A stretch of DNA of 52,029 nucleotides from CAIVND01 sp035532075 (lineage in GTDB: Bacteria > Actinomycetota > Acidimicrobiia > Acidimicrobiales > Bog-793), in assembly GCA_035532075.1 (NCBI GenBank), contig DATKRV010000095.1:1-52029 (forward strand). The letters run 5' to 3'. Of this stretch, positions 17,455-26,762 are shown piece after piece. The notes under the pieces were generated by a model. The model did no database searches, had not been told where the DNA came from, and was given only the letters and a program-made list of their open reading frames with translations. The translations under genes were made by a program, and so were the position numbers. The first letter of the stretch is position 1. Each line of letters opens with the position of its first letter.

Positions 17455-18471
17455 ATGTACAACGGAGTCAAGGTTCTTGACGTACACAGTCACGTTTCGG
17501 TACCCGCCTCATCACGCGGCTTCGTTGCGAGTCTGCTTGCATCGAATACACCGATGAAAAGCCCGTTCAGCGAGGGCGGCAAGGACACCGCAACGACCGA
17601 TGAATACAAGAAAACGGCTGCCTGGCACATCGGGTATATGGACGAGCGCAACATCGACGTTCAGATCATCGGTCCCCGCCCCTACATCATGCTGGGCCAG
17701 ATGCCAAAGCACCTGCTTCCCTCGTGGACGCGTTATGTAAACGACACGATCAAACAACAGGTCGAGTTCTATCCCGACCGTTTCCTCGGTGCCTGCCAGC
17801 TGCCACAGCTAAGTGACGCGGACGATCTCAAGCATGTCCTTCCCGAGCTCGACCGCTGTGTCAAAGAGCTTGGATTCGTTGCCGCCTATGCCAGCCCGGA
17901 CCCGGCGGGAATGCGCACCACACCAGGCATGCACGAGGCCTACTGGTTTCCGCTCTATGAGCGCTGCGAGGAGCTCGGTGTTCCGATCATCGTCCACGGA
18001 ACCACCTGCCTCGATCCGCGCTTTACCGTGGTACCGCAGAACTACCAGCTTGGTTTTGTCATCGAGCAGTACCTCGCGACACAGTTCCTCTCGCACGGAG
18101 ATGTCTTCGAGCGCTTTCCCCAACTCAAGGTTGTGGTCTGCCACTGCGGTGGAGCGCTTGATCGCTTCATCAAGTCCGATCCCCATCTCGGGCAGAAAGA
18201 TCTCTCGAACAACCTCTACTTCGATACCTGCGCGCATGACATCGACTACCTCACTGCTGCGGTCAAACAACGCACGCCCGATCGCATGCTGTTCGGCACC
18301 GAGGCGCCCGGATCCGGAGCGGCAGTTCGCCAGCCCGGCGAAGGACCGGGTATGACCGGTGATGACCTCGTCCCTGTGCTCTCATCGTTCGAGTTCCTCA
18401 GCGAGGAGGACAAGATCAAGATCTTCAACTCGAATCCGGCAAAGGTCTTCCCAGCTCTCGGGCGAGTGTAA
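17455..18471 (+). CDS. Amidohydrolase-2 family protein, 4-oxalomesaconate hydratase (LigJ)-like
   Basis: 338 residues. LDVHSHVSV gives the H-x-H metal pair, VPIIVHGTTC the mid-barrel His, and VVVCHCGGALDRFI the next His. LYFDTCAHDIDYLTAAVKQ followed by RMLFGTEAPG resembles the LigJ-type subgroup (4-oxalomesaconate hydratases), where the usual Asp is Glu. It probably acts on an aromatic-ring-cleavage or related dicarboxylate intermediate; this is inferred. Ends at a strong hairpin (18495-18527). Confidence 0.8.
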   Translation: MYNGVKVLDVHSHVSVPASSRGFVASLLASNTPMKSPFSEGGKDTATTDEYKKTAAWHIGYMDERNIDVQIIGPRPYIMLGQMPKHLLPSWTRYVNDTIKQQVEFYPDRFLGACQLPQLSDADDLKHVLPELDRCVKELGFVAAYASPDPAGMRTTPGMHEAYWFPLYERCEELGVPIIVHGTTCLDPRFTVVPQNYQLGFVIEQYLATQFLSHGDVFERFPQLKVVVCHCGGALDRFIKSDPHLGQKDLSNNLYFDTCAHDIDYLTAAVKQRTPDRMLFGTEAPGSGAAVRQPGEGPGMTGDDLVPVLSSFEFLSEEDKIKIFNSNPAKVFPALGRV

Positions 18472-18494
18472 GAGAACTTCCCGGAGCGCGAAAG

Positions 18495-18527
18495 AGACAA
18501 CGCCGCCCTTCGGGGGGTGTGTTGTCT
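18495..18527 (+). terminator. TTCG-loop hairpin after the amidohydrolase gene
   Basis: AGACAAC (18495-18501) pairs exactly with GTTGTCT (18521-18527), and inside it CCC-TTCG-GGG forms a stable tetraloop. It starts 24 bases past the stop codon, as expected for an intrinsic terminator, although the tail (GTCTTGG) has few Ts. Confidence 0.6.
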
Positions 18528-18576
18528 GTCTTGGAGGTTGATTCGACATGACAGACGTCTCCCCTAGAATGACTGC

Positions 18577-19098
18577 GTGTTACCCCCGCTCCTGAAATTT
18601 CCCAATCCCGTCAACGATGTCGCCGCGCGCGCAGTGGCAAGCGGTGTCGTATTGATGGCCGCGCTCGCACTCGCCACCCATGCGATGTGGATCACCATTC
18701 CGCTTGCCTACGGCTTTGTCGCGCGCCTCGCCTCCGGACCTCGCTTCAGTCCGCTCGGGCGCACGGCGACGATGCTGGTTGCACCGAGACTCGAACGCTA
18801 TGCAAAACTGGTACCCGGCCCACCCAAACGCTTCGCCCAGGGGATCGGCGCAATCTTCACCGTCTCGGCACTCATTTTGTGGCTCGTTGGAGACGTCACA
18901 CCGTCAAGGGTTCTGCTCGCGATCCTCATCATCCCGGCTTTCTTGGAGGCAGTCTTCGGATTTTGTGTCGGATGCAAGATGTTTGCCTTCCTCATGCGAT
19001 ATGGCATTATCTCGGAGGAGATCTGCGACGAGTGCTCCGACCTGTACAGCGCGAAGGCCCGCGCCCGCCGGGCGGCACACGCGCCGCGAGGCTCGTGA
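18577..19098 (+). CDS. DUF4395 membrane protein
   Basis: 173 residues from GTG 18577. The opening FPNPVNDVAARAVASG, two N-terminal membrane segments, GPRFSPLGRTA and a second helix pair ending FCVGCKMFAFLMRYGII are diagnostic of DUF4395. The conserved C-x-x-C (FCVGC) lies at the membrane face. Many DUF4395 genes sit beside thioredoxin or rhodanese genes, suggesting a thiol or sulfur role, but no such partner follows here. Cytoplasmic C-terminus is Arg/Ala-rich. Confidence 0.85.
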   Translation: MLPPLLKFPNPVNDVAARAVASGVVLMAALALATHAMWITIPLAYGFVARLASGPRFSPLGRTATMLVAPRLERYAKLVPGPPKRFAQGIGAIFTVSALILWLVGDVTPSRVLLAILIIPAFLEAVFGFCVGCKMFAFLMRYGIISEEICDECSDLYSAKARARRAAHAPRGS

Positions 19099-19693
19099 GT
19101 CAACTGGCTGGACGAACAGGCTGAGCCAACCTCAACAGCCAGAGGGCGAAGACGAAATACGCTTCACGGCGTCTCTGTCGCATCCTTGCAATCCTCCGGC
19201 TTGAGACGCGAATCCGACTCGTCCTGCGCGTCCTCGCCGCGGCGATCTTCGTCGACGGCCAGTTCACCTTTGCAGGGCTCGTTCCCGCTTTTCGCTGATC
19301 CGGCGATGGCGCGACGAGAGCAGCAACCGGTGTCATTGGCATCGACGACGGCTCGCCTTTGCGGCATTTATATGTATCGCGACGCGATGCTGGGATGTCG
19401 TGGCGATGCATACCTCATCTGCCTCGCAAAACTGGATCGACAAGCTCTCGGTGAAAATCGTCGTCTCATTACTTTTTGTCGCATTTGCCGATCTCCACCA
19501 GCGAGCAAATTCACGCCCCGCGCTCGCGGTATATGGCGGACTCTCGGGAATATCTCGACTCGCGACACTCGTCCGCAAAGTTCAGCTGAGCGCGTCGACA
19601 CCTCCTGCGCTGAAGGGGTCGCCCTCATCGATCAGCGCAGTCCCCTTTGGGAAGCCGGTAGAATGCGGATGGGAGAAATGAACAGGGGCTGTC
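19099..19693. other. Intergenic region, no confident gene
   Basis: Nearly 600 bases with several short open frames but no family motif on either strand. A short hydrophobic stretch on the plus strand near 19200-19300 (LVLRVLAAAIFVDGQFTFAG) ends at a stop; it might be a fragment of a lost membrane protein. Confidence 0.35.
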
Positions 19694-20122
19694 GTGAACG
19701 GACTTGGTGAGCGCCTGAGGGCGCGGGGATGGCGGATGACTCCACAGCGCCGGGCGATCGCTGCGGTGCTCGACGGCGAGAATGTCCACCTCAGCGCGGA
19801 GGCCGTCGTCAGCCGGGCCCGGGCTGCATTTCCCGAGATCTCGATGGCGACGGTCTACAACACACTCAACGAACTCGTCGCCATCGGTGAGATCGTTGAA
19901 GTCTCCACCGGTTCAGGTGCGAAAAGGTTTGATTCGAATACCTCACGTGCGCATCATCATCTTTCTTGTACTTCGTGCGGAGAACTCCATGATGTCCATA
20001 CCGATTTTATCGGACCAACGCTTGACGATCGCGAACAGTTCGGTTTCCTCGTCACCGGCTACAGCGTGGTCTTCAACGGACTCTGCCTAGCCTGTCAGGA
20101 GCGCAGCGGAACCTCCAACTGA
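19694..20122 (+). CDS. Fur-family regulator, PerR-like
   Basis: 142 residues from GTG 19694, with ACAGGGG upstream. The winged helix is RMTPQRRAIAAVL ... SMATVYNTLNELVAIGEI. Structural zinc Cys pairs are C92/C95 (SCTSCG) and C131/C134 (CLACQ). At the metal-sensing site H32 (VHLSAEAV) and D80 (KRFDSN) match positions of B. subtilis PerR His37 and Asp85; this Asp is the usual mark of peroxide sensing rather than iron sensing. The RAHHHL histidines complete the site. A Fur/PerR-like box lies upstream of rubrerythrin at 49367-49381, a candidate target. Confidence 0.85.
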   Translation: MNGLGERLRARGWRMTPQRRAIAAVLDGENVHLSAEAVVSRARAAFPEISMATVYNTLNELVAIGEIVEVSTGSGAKRFDSNTSRAHHHLSCTSCGELHDVHTDFIGPTLDDREQFGFLVTGYSVVFNGLCLACQERSGTSN

Positions 20123-20180
20123 CATGATCGAGCGAGCTCACATCGTGGTGATGGAGTCACCCTCTCGCGCATCCCGCAAA

Positions 20181-21140
20181 TCAGTGCTCTCCTTTTGGTA
20201 TCGAACCCATCTTCCCGGCGCGGAAGTCATCGAAGGCCTGCTGGAGTTCCTCGGTACTGTTCATGACGAAGGGGCCGTACTTTGCGACTGGCTCGCCGAT
20301 CGGTTCACCTCCGAGCAAGAGGACATCAAGCTGCGTCGCGGGCGAACCCGGGTCGATCTCAGCGCGTACTGAGAAGTAGTCACCCTCCCCCATGACAACG
20401 AGCTGTCCCGCTTTGATTTCGTGGCGCTGCGAACCAACCGTCCCTGCACCGCCGAGCACATAGATCAGACAGTTGTGATGGCTCGGCCATGGGACGTCAA
20501 GCTGCGCTCCCGGAACAATGCTCGCGTGCGCGAGCGTGATGCGGGTGTGTGTCGACCCGGGACCTTGGTGTCCATCGAGCTCTCCGGCGATCACCCGGAC
20601 AACCGATCCACCATCTGATGAGCGCACGAGCACAAGCCGGTTCCGCGTGATGTCTTGGTACTTGGGAGAGAGCCACTTCGAGCGTGCGGGAAGATTCACC
20701 CACAGCTGTATTCCGTGGAACAGTCCGCCCGAGGCGACGAGCTCTGACGGCGGACGCTCAATGTGCAATATCCCTGCGCCCGCGGTCATCCATTGGGTAT
20801 CGCCGTCACTGATCAGGCCACCGCCCCCGGTCGAATCCCGGTGCTGAAAGGTCCCATCGATCATGTAGGTGACCGTCTCGAAACCGCGGTGGGGATGCCA
20901 GGGCGTTCCCTTCGGCTCACCAGGGGCGTACTCCACCTCGCCCATCTGGTCCATGTGGATGAACGGATCGAGGTCGGCATCGCTCACGCCAAAAAAGGCC
21001 CTTCGCACGGGAAAGCCCTCTCCCTCGAGGCCAGAGGGGGCGTTCGTCAGCTGACGCACCGCTCTCTCTCGCGCGACAGAGAGGTCCACAGGGGAGATCG
21101 CGGGAAGAACCAACGGATCATCTACGGTTACAGCCGGCAT
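20181..21140 (-). CDS. Pirin family protein
   Basis: 319 residues. ATG 21140 is chosen because AAGGAG lies five bases before it. It is a bicupin: the N-terminal cupin has the metal motif PWHPHRGFETVTYMIDG and GGLISDGDTQWMTAGAGILHIE; the C-terminal pirin domain starts near residue 180. Pirins bind Fe; some have quercetinase activity and others act as redox-dependent partners. Function here cannot be set. It converges on the fur gene, 58 bases apart. Confidence 0.9.
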   Translation of the reverse strand: MPAVTVDDPLVLPAISPVDLSVARERAVRQLTNAPSGLEGEGFPVRRAFFGVSDADLDPFIHMDQMGEVEYAPGEPKGTPWHPHRGFETVTYMIDGTFQHRDSTGGGGLISDGDTQWMTAGAGILHIERPPSELVASGGLFHGIQLWVNLPARSKWLSPKYQDITRNRLVLVRSSDGGSVVRVIAGELDGHQGPGSTHTRITLAHASIVPGAQLDVPWPSHHNCLIYVLGGAGTVGSQRHEIKAGQLVVMGEGDYFSVRAEIDPGSPATQLDVLLLGGEPIGEPVAKYGPFVMNSTEELQQAFDDFRAGKMGSIPKGEH

Positions 21141-21286
21141 GAGCACTCCTTCGATAGCACAGAAACCTCACCGACGGGACGTCCAGCGGGCCCGCCGTGT
21201 CATGTTCTCATTCCAACACCTCGAGTCCTCGATTTGTTCCACAGGTCGAACGGTAGGTTCATCGGGAGACAGAGTTCAAGACTACG

Positions 21287-21324
21287 TCGTGGTGAACATG
21301 CAGGTTCGTGGTGAACATGCAGGA
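21287..21324. repeat. Tandem duplication of a 19-base unit
   Basis: TCGTGGTGAACATGCAGG occurs at 21287-21304 and again at 21306-21323, 19 bases apart. It lies about 65-100 bases upstream of the GTG start at 21387, so it may be in the leader or promoter of that operon. Confidence 0.75.
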
Positions 21325-21386
21325 GATCTCCGCGTCTGGCGAGCCAACAGACGACCGCTCACGCCCTGGTTCCGAAAGAAGGCCTC

Positions 21387-22007
21387 GTGGCACTGACCCG
21401 CCGACCGGGCCGCGACGCGGTGACCTGGATCGCGCTCGGGCTGGTCGTCGTCTCGATCCTCATTGTCACCGCCCGGCACGTCGGCGCCAGCAAACCTCGC
21501 GCGCCAAGCCCGAAACCGACGTTGCACGAGACCTCATTCAGGGCCGCGACGCCAGCGGCGCGATCGGTTGGTCGTGCGGATGGACCGAAACGGCCACCGT
21601 ACGGCGCATCGCGCGTGCAAAGTTCCACCAGCGACCTCCCGGCAGTATCAACGACCACCGAGGTGACGACAACGACCTCCCCCAGCCCGAGCAATTCGTT
21701 GCCCGTACTGACCAATGCAACCCTGTCCTATCCCGGTGACGTTGCAACGACCTATCCCCTCTCGATCAAGAGCGGGCCGGTTCGCGCAACATTGACGTGG
21801 CATCGCGGCATCGAACTCTCCCTCGCGCTTACCTGCGGAGCAAGTGAGATCTCCCGACACTCTGAACGCGGGACGATCGGCGTCACCATGCACAGAGCGG
21901 GCAGCGACTGCCTGCTTGAAATTGCGCGGCCGTCGATTGCGGGACCTCCGGTCGCCTATTCTCTAGCACTGACCTATCTTGCTTCGGGATCGGCGACCTC
22001 GAAATGA
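21387..22007 (+). CDS. Membrane-anchored exported protein of unknown family
   Basis: 206 residues from GTG 21387. A basic N-terminus and one hydrophobic segment (VTWIALGLVVVSILIVTA, about 12-29) anchor it. A Ser/Thr/Pro-rich linker (about 30-105, including TTTEVTTTTSPSPSNS) leads to a small domain of predicted beta strands with two Cys (LALTCGAS ... GSDCLLEI) that could form a disulfide. I recognise no family. Its stop overlaps the ATG of the BTAD regulator gene (ATGA at 22004-22007), so the two are translationally coupled and probably work together, with this protein as the extracellular part. Confidence 0.7.
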   Translation: MALTRRPGRDAVTWIALGLVVVSILIVTARHVGASKPRAPSPKPTLHETSFRAATPAARSVGRADGPKRPPYGASRVQSSTSDLPAVSTTTEVTTTTSPSPSNSLPVLTNATLSYPGDVATTYPLSIKSGPVRATLTWHRGIELSLALTCGASEISRHSERGTIGVTMHRAGSDCLLEIARPSIAGPPVAYSLALTYLASGSATSK

Positions 22008-24214
22008 GCCGTTCATCTCGCGAGCCTCCGATCCAAAGAGATACGCTCACCCGCGGTCTCGCAGCGCTGACGAAATCAGCGCTGTTGGTGCTTGGTGTGC
22101 CGGTCGCAGCAATACGCCTCTGGCAATTCAGTTCGATCCAGAGCTACAGCCTGCACATCGGCCTGATCATCGACGTGGTCCTCGGACTCGTCGGCGTCTT
22201 CTGGATCTTCGCCGTCTTCCAGCTGTCCGGCGAGGTGTTGCGCACATTGCGTGCACCCGATACGGCATCGCGAGGCTCATGGTCGGGTTCCTGGGCCGCC
22301 GGCATCGTCGGTCTCTTGCTGCTCGCCGGTGGTATGAGCATGCACGGCTCGACGCCACGCAGCGCAACTGCCGTGGTGCGAACCATGCACGAGCGGACAC
22401 CGCATCGGGCGAACCAGCTTTCACAGCGTGACCAAAACAGCATCGCCACAAAGGCAGCCCTCGGACTTGGCGCGCTGATCGGCGCGGCATTGCTTGGCAG
22501 AACCCGTCAGCTCGGACGACTACGCCTCAGCCTGCGCGCGCCCGGCGGAGCGGCAGAGATTCCGAATGACGAAGTCCAAAGCCTTGTACGCGAACTTGCC
22601 AGCGTTTCGAACGATCGACTGGTCGACTGGGTGGAGGCAGTCAATCGACTCTTGGGAGGTCTTTTTCTCACCAACCCGGTACACGACGCGCCAGAGATTG
22701 CGCTGTTGCGCGTCGCTGAGGAGGGGATCGAGATCCTCCTGCGTCGTCCACAACCGCATCCCCCTGCACCGTTCTATTCAAGTGAGGGCGGATTCTGGTG
22801 GCATCTCGAACGTGGCCTCACGCTTGAGGCGCTTCGCTCGCTCGGCGGGCAATCCGCGCGATTTCTTCCACCGCTGATCCCTGTTGGCAGCGACGGAGCC
22901 GGTGAGATCCTCGTCGCCGTAAACCCCGGTCAGGTTCTCGGGATCTGCGGAGAGGAAGCATCCGTCGATGCGGCGCTCGAGGCATGCCTGACTGCGATCC
23001 GGGTTCTTCCATGGTGTGACGAGCTCTCGGTCGAGATGGTGGGAGTCGAACCCCCCCCGCTCGATGAGCAGAGCGTCCACATGCAGCGCTCCAACCTCGA
23101 GACACTCTTGATGCTTCGCGATCGACCGAACACCGCGCGCTCGAAGCTGGTCGGATCGTGGCAGCGCGAACCCATTGTCATCATCGGCCGAAACGCGCTG
23201 AATGGTACGGCGCGTCACGCGCTCATCGGGGTGGCGCGTCGGTTCGGCGCGATTGTCGCCGGTATCCACGGGGAGATCACACTCACCGTCACCGATGATA
23301 CTGCGAAACTCGCGCCGTTCGGCATCACGCTTCATCTCCATCAGCTCCACCCGCTCGAGACCTCACTCGTCGACCGGTTGCTCCAGACATACACACGGGC
23401 GCTTCCCGTCGTATCGCTGACGGCCTCCGAGCGGAGCCTGAAGCGCGCCGTCAACATCGAGATCACAATTCTCGGAGAGAACGTCGAGATCTCCGGAGCC
23501 CAGCGTCAACCTCACATCGATGACCTGCCGCGGATCCACGAACTCCTCGTCTTTCTCTGTCTCCATGGCCATGAGGCATCGACCTCCCAGGTTCGCGACG
23601 AGATCTTTGCCGATTTCGACGATCGTTCAGTTGCGAGAAGGATCGATAATCTTCTCGCAACTACCCGGGCGACTCTTGGAAGATCTCCGACCGGCGACGA
23701 GAACATCTGGCTCAACGAGAAAGGAATAATTACGCTCGACCGATCCATCACCCTTGACTGGTTCGAACTCCTCGACGACATCACCGCGGCGAGAAATGTC
23801 GAAGGCGCGCGTGCGATGGAGTTGCTTGACAGATCACTTCGCGTCATACAACCCGGAAAGCTACTCGCCGAGGTCACGCTCTACCCGTGGTTCCAGGCGA
23901 TGCGCTACGGCGAGTACATCAAGGCGATACTTGTCGATGCATGTCATCATCTGATCACGCTCGCGCAGGATTCGAATCAACCCGACACGCTGCGTGCGGC
24001 GCTCGCACTCGGCCATGAGATTGAACCGGGATCGGAGATCATTGCGAGGGACCTGATGGTCGTCGCCGACCAAGAGGGTAACGGTCAGGCGATCGAAACA
24101 ATATTTCGAGACCTGCAGACAACTCTTGAGAAACTGGGAGGGGCAGAGCCATCGGCGCTGACCAACCGTCTTTTCCACTCCCTGACCTCTTCGCAAAATT
24201 CGACGGAACACTGA
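22004..24214 (+). CDS. Membrane-embedded BTAD-type transcriptional regulator
   Basis: 736 residues. Hydrophobic segments at about 22-40, 50-74, 97-112 and 150-165 put the N-terminal quarter in the membrane. A cytosolic middle section (about 190-480) of unknown family follows. Near the C-terminus HIDDLPRIHELLVFLCLHGH with SVARRIDNLLATTRATLG looks like the winged helix of SARP/BTAD regulators. LDWFELLDDITAARN onward (about 590-736) is the TPR-like bacterial transcriptional activator domain. This layout resembles actinobacterial membrane regulators that often also carry LysM, which is absent here. It likely senses envelope state and acts on transcription from the membrane. Start overlaps the upstream gene by four bases. 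Confidence 0.7.
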   Translation: MSRSSREPPIQRDTLTRGLAALTKSALLVLGVPVAAIRLWQFSSIQSYSLHIGLIIDVVLGLVGVFWIFAVFQLSGEVLRTLRAPDTASRGSWSGSWAAGIVGLLLLAGGMSMHGSTPRSATAVVRTMHERTPHRANQLSQRDQNSIATKAALGLGALIGAALLGRTRQLGRLRLSLRAPGGAAEIPNDEVQSLVRELASVSNDRLVDWVEAVNRLLGGLFLTNPVHDAPEIALLRVAEEGIEILLRRPQPHPPAPFYSSEGGFWWHLERGLTLEALRSLGGQSARFLPPLIPVGSDGAGEILVAVNPGQVLGICGEEASVDAALEACLTAIRVLPWCDELSVEMVGVEPPPLDEQSVHMQRSNLETLLMLRDRPNTARSKLVGSWQREPIVIIGRNALNGTARHALIGVARRFGAIVAGIHGEITLTVTDDTAKLAPFGITLHLHQLHPLETSLVDRLLQTYTRALPVVSLTASERSLKRAVNIEITILGENVEISGAQRQPHIDDLPRIHELLVFLCLHGHEASTSQVRDEIFADFDDRSVARRIDNLLATTRATLGRSPTGDENIWLNEKGIITLDRSITLDWFELLDDITAARNVEGARAMELLDRSLRVIQPGKLLAEVTLYPWFQAMRYGEYIKAILVDACHHLITLAQDSNQPDTLRAALALGHEIEPGSEIIARDLMVVADQEGNGQAIETIFRDLQTTLEKLGGAEPSALTNRLFHSLTSSQNSTEH

Positions 24215-24258
24215 CGCGCGACCGTCGTCAATTCATCCGCTCCGCTACGATCGGCTCC

Positions 24259-25425
24259 ATGTCAGAGACTCCTCCCTCCTCTGATCCGCGAGGAGGCACT
24301 CAGGGGAGTTCCACCTCAGTCGCTCGCGGCTTTGACAGAAAGCGGACCATCGCGCTGGCCTCGATCATTGTGATCATCGGCGCGGTTCTCGCTCTTGTCC
24401 TGACGAGGGGTTCTACGAAAAACTCCCCGCCCGCGAGCGCAGTCAAACAACCCGCAACGTCGCACGGTACCGGGTATTTCGCGAGTTTCGCCCCAAACAT
24501 CTGTCCGCTCACCGATACCGTCGCTCCAGGCGGAAAGGCCCCGTTGCGACCAGCGCTCGCGGTGAAGATCGGGAACGAGCCACTGGGTGCTCGACCCCAG
24601 AGCGGCCTCAATGCGGCCGATATCGTCTACGACACGCCGGCTGAGGGTGGCGTGATGCGTTACGTTGCCGTCTTCCAGTGCAACAACGCGACGGCGATAG
24701 GACCGACTCGATCCGTGCGATACGTCGACTGGCACATCATCCGTCAGTTCATCCACCCCATCTTCGCGTATGCGAACGGAATCATTCCGGATGTGAATGT
24801 CGTTGATGCCTCAAAATGGATCTCAAGTGCGGATCTTTTGACGAATGCCGCATCGGCGACCTATCGCACCACCGACCGTCAGGCACCCGACAACCTCTAC
24901 ACCTCCTCAGCAGGGCTCTACGCGCTGTTTCCCTCCTCTATCACTCCGCCGCCGCCGGTATTCCGTTATTCGACGGCAACTCCGTCTCGTGCAAAGCCAA
25001 TCTCGCGCGTGCAGATCAATTTCTCCTTTGACACCAACGTGGTATGGACATGGACCGGTTCGGACTGGTCGCATGGCTATGCGAATGGCACAGTAGTGAG
25101 CCCAGACGTCGACAGTCTCTCGCACACCCAGGTGACGACTGACAATGTCGTCATCGAGATCGTCAATTACCGGTTCGGGCGCTGGCCCGAGAGTCCCGGC
25201 TCGACGGGAGATGTCGAGAGCCAGACGCGCGGATCTGGTCCGGGATACATCCTGCGCAACGGCACAATGACTCCAGTTACATGGCACCGGCGATCGCTGA
25301 TTAACCCAGATACCTTCACCGACGCGAGGGGGCAGGCTGTCGCTCTTGCACCAGGACGCACATGGGTAGAGATACTCCTCAACAGCACCGCGAAGAATCC
25401 CGGGGCTCTGACCTTCACACCGTAG
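24259..25425 (+). CDS. DUF3048 domain membrane-anchored protein (YerB-like)
   Basis: 388 residues. One N-terminal membrane segment (IALASIIVIIGAVLALVL, about 32-50) precedes a short linker. The DUF3048 domain is recognised by RPALAVKIGNEPLGARPQSGLNAADIVYDTPAEGGVMRYVAVFQ, GPTRSVRYVDW and, toward the end, YILRNGTMTPVTWHR and GRTWVEIL. DUF3048/YerB proteins are extracellular and linked to envelope or spore functions in other bacteria, with no known reaction. It follows the BTAD gene by 44 bases on the same strand, so it may share its transcript or be controlled by it. Confidence 0.85.
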   Translation: MSETPPSSDPRGGTQGSSTSVARGFDRKRTIALASIIVIIGAVLALVLTRGSTKNSPPASAVKQPATSHGTGYFASFAPNICPLTDTVAPGGKAPLRPALAVKIGNEPLGARPQSGLNAADIVYDTPAEGGVMRYVAVFQCNNATAIGPTRSVRYVDWHIIRQFIHPIFAYANGIIPDVNVVDASKWISSADLLTNAASATYRTTDRQAPDNLYTSSAGLYALFPSSITPPPPVFRYSTATPSRAKPISRVQINFSFDTNVVWTWTGSDWSHGYANGTVVSPDVDSLSHTQVTTDNVVIEIVNYRFGRWPESPGSTGDVESQTRGSGPGYILRNGTMTPVTWHRRSLINPDTFTDARGQAVALAPGRTWVEILLNSTAKNPGALTFTP

Positions 25426-25484
25426 ACATAAGCGGGAGGTTTCACCTCACCGCAAAACGAGGGTGCCGCGATTAGTCTCGTATC

Positions 25485-26762
25485 GTGCCAAAGAGGCGTC
25501 TGTTCATCGATCTCACGCCCCTCAGGAGATTCCCCCAGTTCCGACTTCTCTGGTTCGGACTTCTCATCAGGACTGTCGGCAACCAGCTCACCGTCGTCGC
25601 GGTTCCCTATCAGATTTACCGGCTCACGCACTCCTCGCTCGACGTCGGCCTCGTTTCGATCAGCCAGCTCGGCCCACTGTTCATCGGATCGCTCATCGGA
25701 GGCAATCTCGCAGACTCGTTTGACAAAAGACGCTTACTCATCGCGACCCAGCTGCTGCTTGCCTCGACGAGTGTCGGCCTTGCGCTGAACAGCTCCGGAC
25801 ATGCCTCGATCTGGCCGTTGTTCGTATGCAGTTCCTTCCAGGCTGGATTTTCCGGGATCGACAGCCCAACAACGACCTCGCTCTCAGTGCGGATCGTCGA
25901 CCGAGAGACGCTTGTCGCGGCGAATGCTCTCTGGCAGATGCTCTTCAACGTGGGTCAGGTTGCAGGACCGGCGGTCGCAGGACTGCTTCTCATCAAACTG
26001 AGCATCGGCTCGGTCTATTGGATCGATGTCGCCACCTTTGGCGCATCGCTGGTTGCCGTACTGGTGATGCGCATCGAGCGAGAGGTTGCGACAGGTGTGA
26101 GACAGGCACTCAATTTCACACAGATGCTGGTTGGTTTTCGTTACCTGAAAAAGAACCACCCTCTCCAGGGAATCTTCCTCGCAGATCTCGATGCCATGGT
26201 GCTGGGGTGGCCGCGCGCCCTCTTTCCCGCGATGGGCATCGTCCGCTTCCATGGAGGAGCCGGTGCGGTGGGACTGCTCTATGCGGCTCCTGGCATGGGT
26301 GCGCTTGTCGGAGCACTCGTCACTGGCTGGGTCTCGCGGGTCAGGCATGCGGGCCGCGCGGTGCTGATCAACGTCGCCGGCTGGGGAATTGCCATTACCC
26401 TGTTCGGACTCGTCCACTCGCTCACACTTGCGCTCATCCTGCTCGGCATCGCGGGAGCCTTCGACGTCTTCTCCGCGGTATTCCGCGGCGCGATCTTGCA
26501 ACTCAAGACCCCGCGCGACATTCTCGGGCGCATGCAAGGGGTCCAGATCTCCGTCGTCACCGGGGGCCCGAGGCTCGGTGACCTCGAGCACGGCGCGGTC
26601 GGATCCATCTTTGGGTCACAGTTCGCCGTGGTCTCTGGCGGAATCGCATGTGTTGCGGGAGTCCTCGTGCTCGCACGGTTTCTCCCCGGTTTCACCAAAC
26701 TCGTCGTAGGCCACGAGACGGGCGACGGGACACCGGGCGCGATCGAACACACAACGAGTTAG
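25485..26762 (+). CDS. MFS transporter, EntS/MFS_3-like
   Basis: 425 residues from GTG 25485 with about twelve membrane segments. FPQFRLLWFGLLIRTVGNQLTVVAVPYQIY is the characteristic start of the MFS_3/EntS group (enterobactin exporter-like), followed by GSLIGGNLADSFDKRRLLI, the A-motif loop. SFQAGFSGIDSPTTTSL and ANALWQMLFNVGQVAGPAVAGLLL are also group features. Probably exports a small molecule; substrate unknown. It follows the DUF3048 gene by 59 bases. Confidence 0.85.
   Translation: MPKRRLFIDLTPLRRFPQFRLLWFGLLIRTVGNQLTVVAVPYQIYRLTHSSLDVGLVSISQLGPLFIGSLIGGNLADSFDKRRLLIATQLLLASTSVGLALNSSGHASIWPLFVCSSFQAGFSGIDSPTTTSLSVRIVDRETLVAANALWQMLFNVGQVAGPAVAGLLLIKLSIGSVYWIDVATFGASLVAVLVMRIEREVATGVRQALNFTQMLVGFRYLKKNHPLQGIFLADLDAMVLGWPRALFPAMGIVRFHGGAGAVGLLYAAPGMGALVGALVTGWVSRVRHAGRAVLINVAGWGIAITLFGLVHSLTLALILLGIAGAFDVFSAVFRGAILQLKTPRDILGRMQGVQISVVTGGPRLGDLEHGAVGSIFGSQFAVVSGGIACVAGVLVLARFLPGFTKLVVGHETGDGTPGAIEHTTS

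Noticed and set aside
19164..19411. Acidic minus-strand frame between DUF4395 and fur
   Set aside because: Rich in Asp, Glu and Ala but with no start context or family pattern; such frames are common in GC-rich intergenic DNA.
20124..20372. Plus-strand 82-codon frame after fur
   Set aside because: It is antisense to the C-terminus of the pirin gene and has no features of its own.
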